Notes under the pieces: generated by a model
Told to the model about the DNA's origin: nothing
Databases searched by the model: none
Seen by the model: only the letters and a program-made list of their open reading frames with translations
NCBI GenBank assembly: GCA_937894355.1
Contig: CALCRD010000340.1
Location: 1 to 14,913 of the forward strand
DNA: 14,913 nt
Direction: 5' to 3'
Origin: an uncultured Bacillus sp.
Lineage (GTDB): Bacteria > Bacillota > Bacilli > Bacillales > Cytobacillaceae
Shown: positions 12,335-14,913 of the stretch, piece after piece
Numbering within the stretch: the first letter of the stretch is position 1
Layout: the number at the start of each line of letters is the position of its first letter
Program-made: the position numbers and the translations under genes

Positions 12335-13885
12335 TTATTCTGGTATATTGTTAGCCTCTGGATCTGGTGTAAAGTTTGGCTGGAACCCAATATATTTGAT
12401 AATATCCACCATTCCAGCTGTTGCATGGTGTAAATCATGACAATGGAACAGCCAATTACCCTGGTTATCAGCTTCAAAGGCAACAACGTATTCATCACCC
12501 GGTTGTAGGTTTACCGTATCCTTAATAATGACGGAGCCCTTAACCGTTTTTCCATTTTTGCTTAATACTTGAAAAGAGTGTCCATGTAAATGCATTGGGT
12601 GATCAACACCCTTTGGTGAATTATTAATTAATTTTACCCTAATCAAGTCACCTTTTTTTATATTAAGACCCTCAATATTTGGGAACGATTTATCATTTAT
12701 TGTCCAAATATTATCAGTGTTATTTCCGTTAAGATCCATCGTATATTCAACATCATACTTCTGATCTAGAGTGAATTTTCTATCATTTGAAGTTCCGTAA
12801 TTCATATAAGTAAATATAGGTAGGTCTTTATTACTGTCAGATTTATCTTTAGATTTACTATTTCCTTCATATTCAATGATTGCTTTCATTCCGTCTGTAC
12901 CTTCTACATCTCCGTGATCCTCAATGAACCATTTTCCCGGATTATCTGCAATAAATTCTATGTCATAGCGTTCGCCTGGGGCTATCGCAATTAATTGATC
13001 CTTGATTTCCTTTGGATCGCTTAATTCTTGGCCATCAATAGCGACTACTTTGAATTTGTGACCATGCAGATGAATGTTGTGAGATAAATATCCGATATTG
13101 GCTAAGCGAATCCGGACTGTTTCCCCTTCTTTTACTTTTAATGGTTTAATAGCATCTCCACTTTTTCCATTAATTGTGAATAGGTCGTAAATAGACATGT
13201 CGTGTCCCATACCGGTACTAGTGCTCTTTTCCTGAGAACTTTCACCATGTCCCATACCACTCATGTTCCCATGATCCATGCTACCTATTTCGTTTGTGGA
13301 CATATCTGCATTTTCAGGTGTACTTACCCATTCATCTAACATAAGAGTGTAATCTCGGTCATATGTTTTTTCTTTTGGCTCAACGATAAAAGATCCGTAG
13401 AGACCCATATCAAGCTGGTTAACCGCATTTTGGTGGGTATGGTACATATAGGTTCCTGGAACATTAGGTGTAAATTCATAAGTAAAAGTCTCCCCAGGTT
13501 GAACAGCATTCTGTGTTACCCCTGGTATCCCATCCATCTGGTTTGGAACAGTTATTCCGTGCCAGTGCATAGCTACAGGTTCAGGTAATTCATTTTTTAA
13601 ATTAATTTTAACTGTTTCTCCTTCAGTGACACGAATTGGTTTGCCTGGAACAGTTCCGTTAAATGTCCATGCAACTACAGAAACATCACTGGATATTTCA
13701 AGTTTCGATTCTTTAGCTACAATATTATACTCCCTTTCTGTCGATATTTTACTACTTGATGCTTCTAAGCCCTCGATGTTCCCCTTCTTAATCCCCTCTT
13801 TTTTTCCTTCCCCGCCTTGATTTGAGGAACAGGCAGCAAGAATTAAAATTAGAATAGCCAATAAGATAGTGAATTTTAGCTTCAT
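12335..13885 (-). CDS. Multicopper oxidase lipoprotein (laccase/CueO-like)
   Basis: 516 residues. The N-terminus has a lipobox L-A-A-C (Cys19), so it is a membrane-anchored extracytoplasmic enzyme. The four copper-binding motifs are present: H-W-H-G (from His107), Y-H-T-H (His149, His151), H-P-M-H-L-H-G-H (429-436) and H-C-H-D-L-H-H-A-T-A-G-M (481-492), the last giving the type-1 site with Met492 as axial ligand. A Met/His-rich insert (about 203-233, S-M-D-H-G-N-M-S-G-M-G-H...) recalls the Cu(I)-binding segment of CueO. It probably oxidises Cu(I) to Cu(II) with O2. ATG 13885 has GGAGGG 6 bases upstream; the TTG codon directly before it is not needed. The promoter carries the island box. Copper oxidase genes sit beside copper ATPases and lgt on Listeria plasmids, which fits this context. 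Confidence 0.95.
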   Translation of the reverse strand: MKLKFTILLAILILILAACSSNQGGEGKKEGIKKGNIEGLEASSSKISTEREYNIVAKESKLEISSDVSVVAWTFNGTVPGKPIRVTEGETVKINLKNELPEPVAMHWHGITVPNQMDGIPGVTQNAVQPGETFTYEFTPNVPGTYMYHTHQNAVNQLDMGLYGSFIVEPKEKTYDRDYTLMLDEWVSTPENADMSTNEIGSMDHGNMSGMGHGESSQEKSTSTGMGHDMSIYDLFTINGKSGDAIKPLKVKEGETVRIRLANIGYLSHNIHLHGHKFKVVAIDGQELSDPKEIKDQLIAIAPGERYDIEFIADNPGKWFIEDHGDVEGTDGMKAIIEYEGNSKSKDKSDSNKDLPIFTYMNYGTSNDRKFTLDQKYDVEYTMDLNGNNTDNIWTINDKSFPNIEGLNIKKGDLIRVKLINNSPKGVDHPMHLHGHSFQVLSKNGKTVKGSVIIKDTVNLQPGDEYVVAFEADNQGNWLFHCHDLHHATAGMVDIIKYIGFQPNFTPDPEANNIPE

Positions 13886-13916
13886 CAAAATCCCTCCAAT
13901 AATTTATTCAAGATTC

Positions 13917-13950
13917 ATAATAATAGGGAAGTATGAAGAAACCATGGAGC
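13917..13950 (-). promoter_or_regulatory. Copper-island promoter box 7 (for the multicopper oxidase)
   Basis: On the minus strand: GCTCCATG, GTT, TCTTCATA, nine bases, then TATTAT (13922-13917). The start would be near 13910, about 25 bases before the ATG. Confidence 0.75.
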
Positions 13951-14140
13951 CTTTAAAACGGAAAATAAATTATGAAATGGCAAAAGTCACATTTTTATTC
14001 ACAAAATAAAAAAACGAAGCAATGTTCATGAAAATACCACATCATTTTAACTTGAGTAGGATTTCATTTTAGTTCATCCGCATGTTTTCAGAGGGCTATT
14101 ATCTTTTAAGCAATATTTTTTCGTAAATTACTTCAAAGAA
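13951..14140. other. Intergenic region between the oxidase and lgt promoters
   Basis: AT-rich, with no start codon joined to a ribosome binding site and no terminator-like hairpin. It separates two divergent promoter boxes (7 and 8). I see no gene in it. Confidence 0.5.
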
Positions 14141-14174
14141 TCTCCATCATTTCTCTATAAATTTATTTTATAGT
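14141..14174 (+). promoter_or_regulatory. Copper-island promoter box 8 (for lgt)
   Basis: TCTCCATC (14141-14148), ATT, TCTCTATA (14152-14159), nine bases, then TATAGT (14169-14174). The leader to lgt would be about 160 bases. Confidence 0.7.
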
Positions 14175-14180
14175 GGGTCT

Positions 14181-14250
14181 AAAGGGGTTTGATGAATTAT
14201 CTAAAAATGATGAGTATCCAATATAAAAACCATTATGAATATTGGTAGAT
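14181..14250 (+). other. lgt leader with hairpin and possible 18-codon ORF
   Basis: AAAGGGG (14181-14187) precedes ATG 14192 by 4 bases. The frame of 18 codons ends at TAG 14246-14248. CCAATAT (14218-14224) and ATATTGG (14239-14245) form a 7-bp stem over its end. This could be a leader peptide, but the evidence is thin. Confidence 0.25.
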
Positions 14251-14343
14251 AATGAATTATATTGTTTTCATTTGTAGTAGAGGTAATGAAGGTAAACAAG
14301 AGTATGGACAATGGTTAGGGCAACATAGAAAGGTGGTTAATCT

Positions 14344-14913
14344 TTGGGGAATATACAAGCAATTGATAGAGTGGCCCTACAACTGGGTTCAATAACGGTA
14401 CATTGGTACGGAGTTATTATTGTCTCAGGAATGATATTGGGATGGGTGCTTGCATCGAAAGAAGCAAAAAAACTAGGTTTATATAATGATGTATTTAGCG
14501 ATTTATTATTATGGGCCATACCTATTTCAGTAATATCAGCAAGATTGTACTATGTGGTCTTTAAATGGGAGTATTTTATAGAAAATCCAGGAGAGATTAT
14601 GGCTATTTGGCAAGGGGGAATTGCCATACATGGAGCTTTAATTGGTGCTGTTATCACTGCGATTATTTTTTCAAAGAAAAAAGAAATTCCCTTTTGGAAG
14701 CTTGCAGATATTGCAGCTCCAAGCATTATTTTGGGACAAGCAATCGGCCGCTGGGGGAATTTCATAAACCAAGAGGCTCATGGTTCTGAGGTGAGTCGCT
14801 CCTTTTTGGAAGGATTATACCTGCCAGACTTCATTATTAACCAAATGTATATCAATGGAACCTATTTTCAGCCAACCTTTCTTTATGAATCCATTTGGAA
14901 CATCATTGGATTT
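14344..14913 (+). CDS. lgt: Prolipoprotein diacylglyceryl transferase (partial, runs off window)
   Basis: The first 190 codons of Lgt, the membrane enzyme that attaches diacylglycerol from phosphatidylglycerol to the lipobox cysteine of prolipoproteins. Signatures seen are H-W-Y-G-V-I-I, G-G-I-A-I-H-G-A-L-I-G and the Lgt motif G-R-W-G-N-F-I-N-Q-E-A-H-G, with several membrane helices. The start is TTG 14344, with AAAGGTGG 7 bases upstream. The remaining third lies outside the window. Two lipoproteins are encoded close by (multicopper oxidase and PCYCGC protein). If the genome has another lgt elsewhere, this copy may be specialised for them. Its promoter has the island box. Confidence 0.95.
   Translation, partial: MGNIQAIDRVALQLGSITVHWYGVIIVSGMILGWVLASKEAKKLGLYNDVFSDLLLWAIPISVISARLYYVVFKWEYFIENPGEIMAIWQGGIAIHGALIGAVITAIIFSKKKEIPFWKLADIAAPSIILGQAIGRWGNFINQEAHGSEVSRSFLEGLYLPDFIINQMYINGTYFQPTFLYESIWNIIGF

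Noticed and set aside
1..14913. CRISPR arrays, tRNA or rRNA genes, insertion sequences
   Set aside because: No regularly spaced repeats, cloverleaf sequences, transposase motifs or terminal inverted repeats were found.

Overview
The window looks like part of a low-GC Gram-positive chromosome or large plasmid, most likely from a Bacillaceae relative. It is AT-rich, has strong GGAGG-type ribosome binding sites, several TTG/GTG starts and Gram-positive lipoproteins, and its proteins resemble Bacillus families. It reads as one copper (possibly also silver) handling and envelope thiol-redox island.

Layout. 1-444 (-): four-helix membrane protein (DUF6220-like), cut by the window edge. 445-1226: promoter of that gene, a decayed LacI-type regulator fragment and a terminator. 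1300-3111 (+): HMA / SafE-type membrane / cupredoxin fusion. 3314-4048 (+): CcdA-like thiol-electron transporter. 4333-5136 (+): histidine kinase without a sensor. 5532-7991 (+): Cu(I)-exporting P-type ATPase CopA, followed by a ResA/TlpA-like thioredoxin lipid-side protein (8086-8592). 8743-9195 (-): PCYCGC-type lipoprotein whose frame is crossed by an in-frame UGA. 9292-9543 (-): 83-residue secreted protein. 9814-12146 (+): full-length sensor kinase, OmpR-type response regulator and a Met/His-rich mini membrane protein. 12335-13885 (-): multicopper oxidase lipoprotein. 14344-end (+): lgt, which diacylates lipoproteins, cut by the window edge.

Two observations stand out. First, eight genes or operons, and one site with no obvious gene, carry the same promoter architecture: an 8-bp direct repeat TCTYCATA, three bases, a second copy (11-bp period), nine bases, then a -10 box. 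This is the geometry expected for an OmpR/PhoB-type activator overlapping the -35 position. The kinase operon has the box itself, so the two-component system at 9814-11903 is the obvious candidate regulator. No CsoR or CueR-type copper repressor is visible. Second, the PCYCGC lipoprotein has UGA exactly where the family has the first Cys of a CxxC pair. The frame stays open and family-like for 46 more codons, and a 6-bp stem with a CGGGA loop lies 21 nt past the UGA, as in bacterial SECIS elements. It is a candidate selenoprotein.

Inferred joint function: CopA exports Cu(I). The multicopper oxidase oxidises it outside the membrane. The HMA-SafE-cupredoxin fusion and the Met/His peptides bind or relay copper at the membrane. 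CcdA and the ResA-like protein keep envelope thiols (and perhaps the PCYCGC lipoprotein) reduced. Lgt anchors the lipoproteins. All assignments come from reading the sequence and family knowledge; no database search was run.
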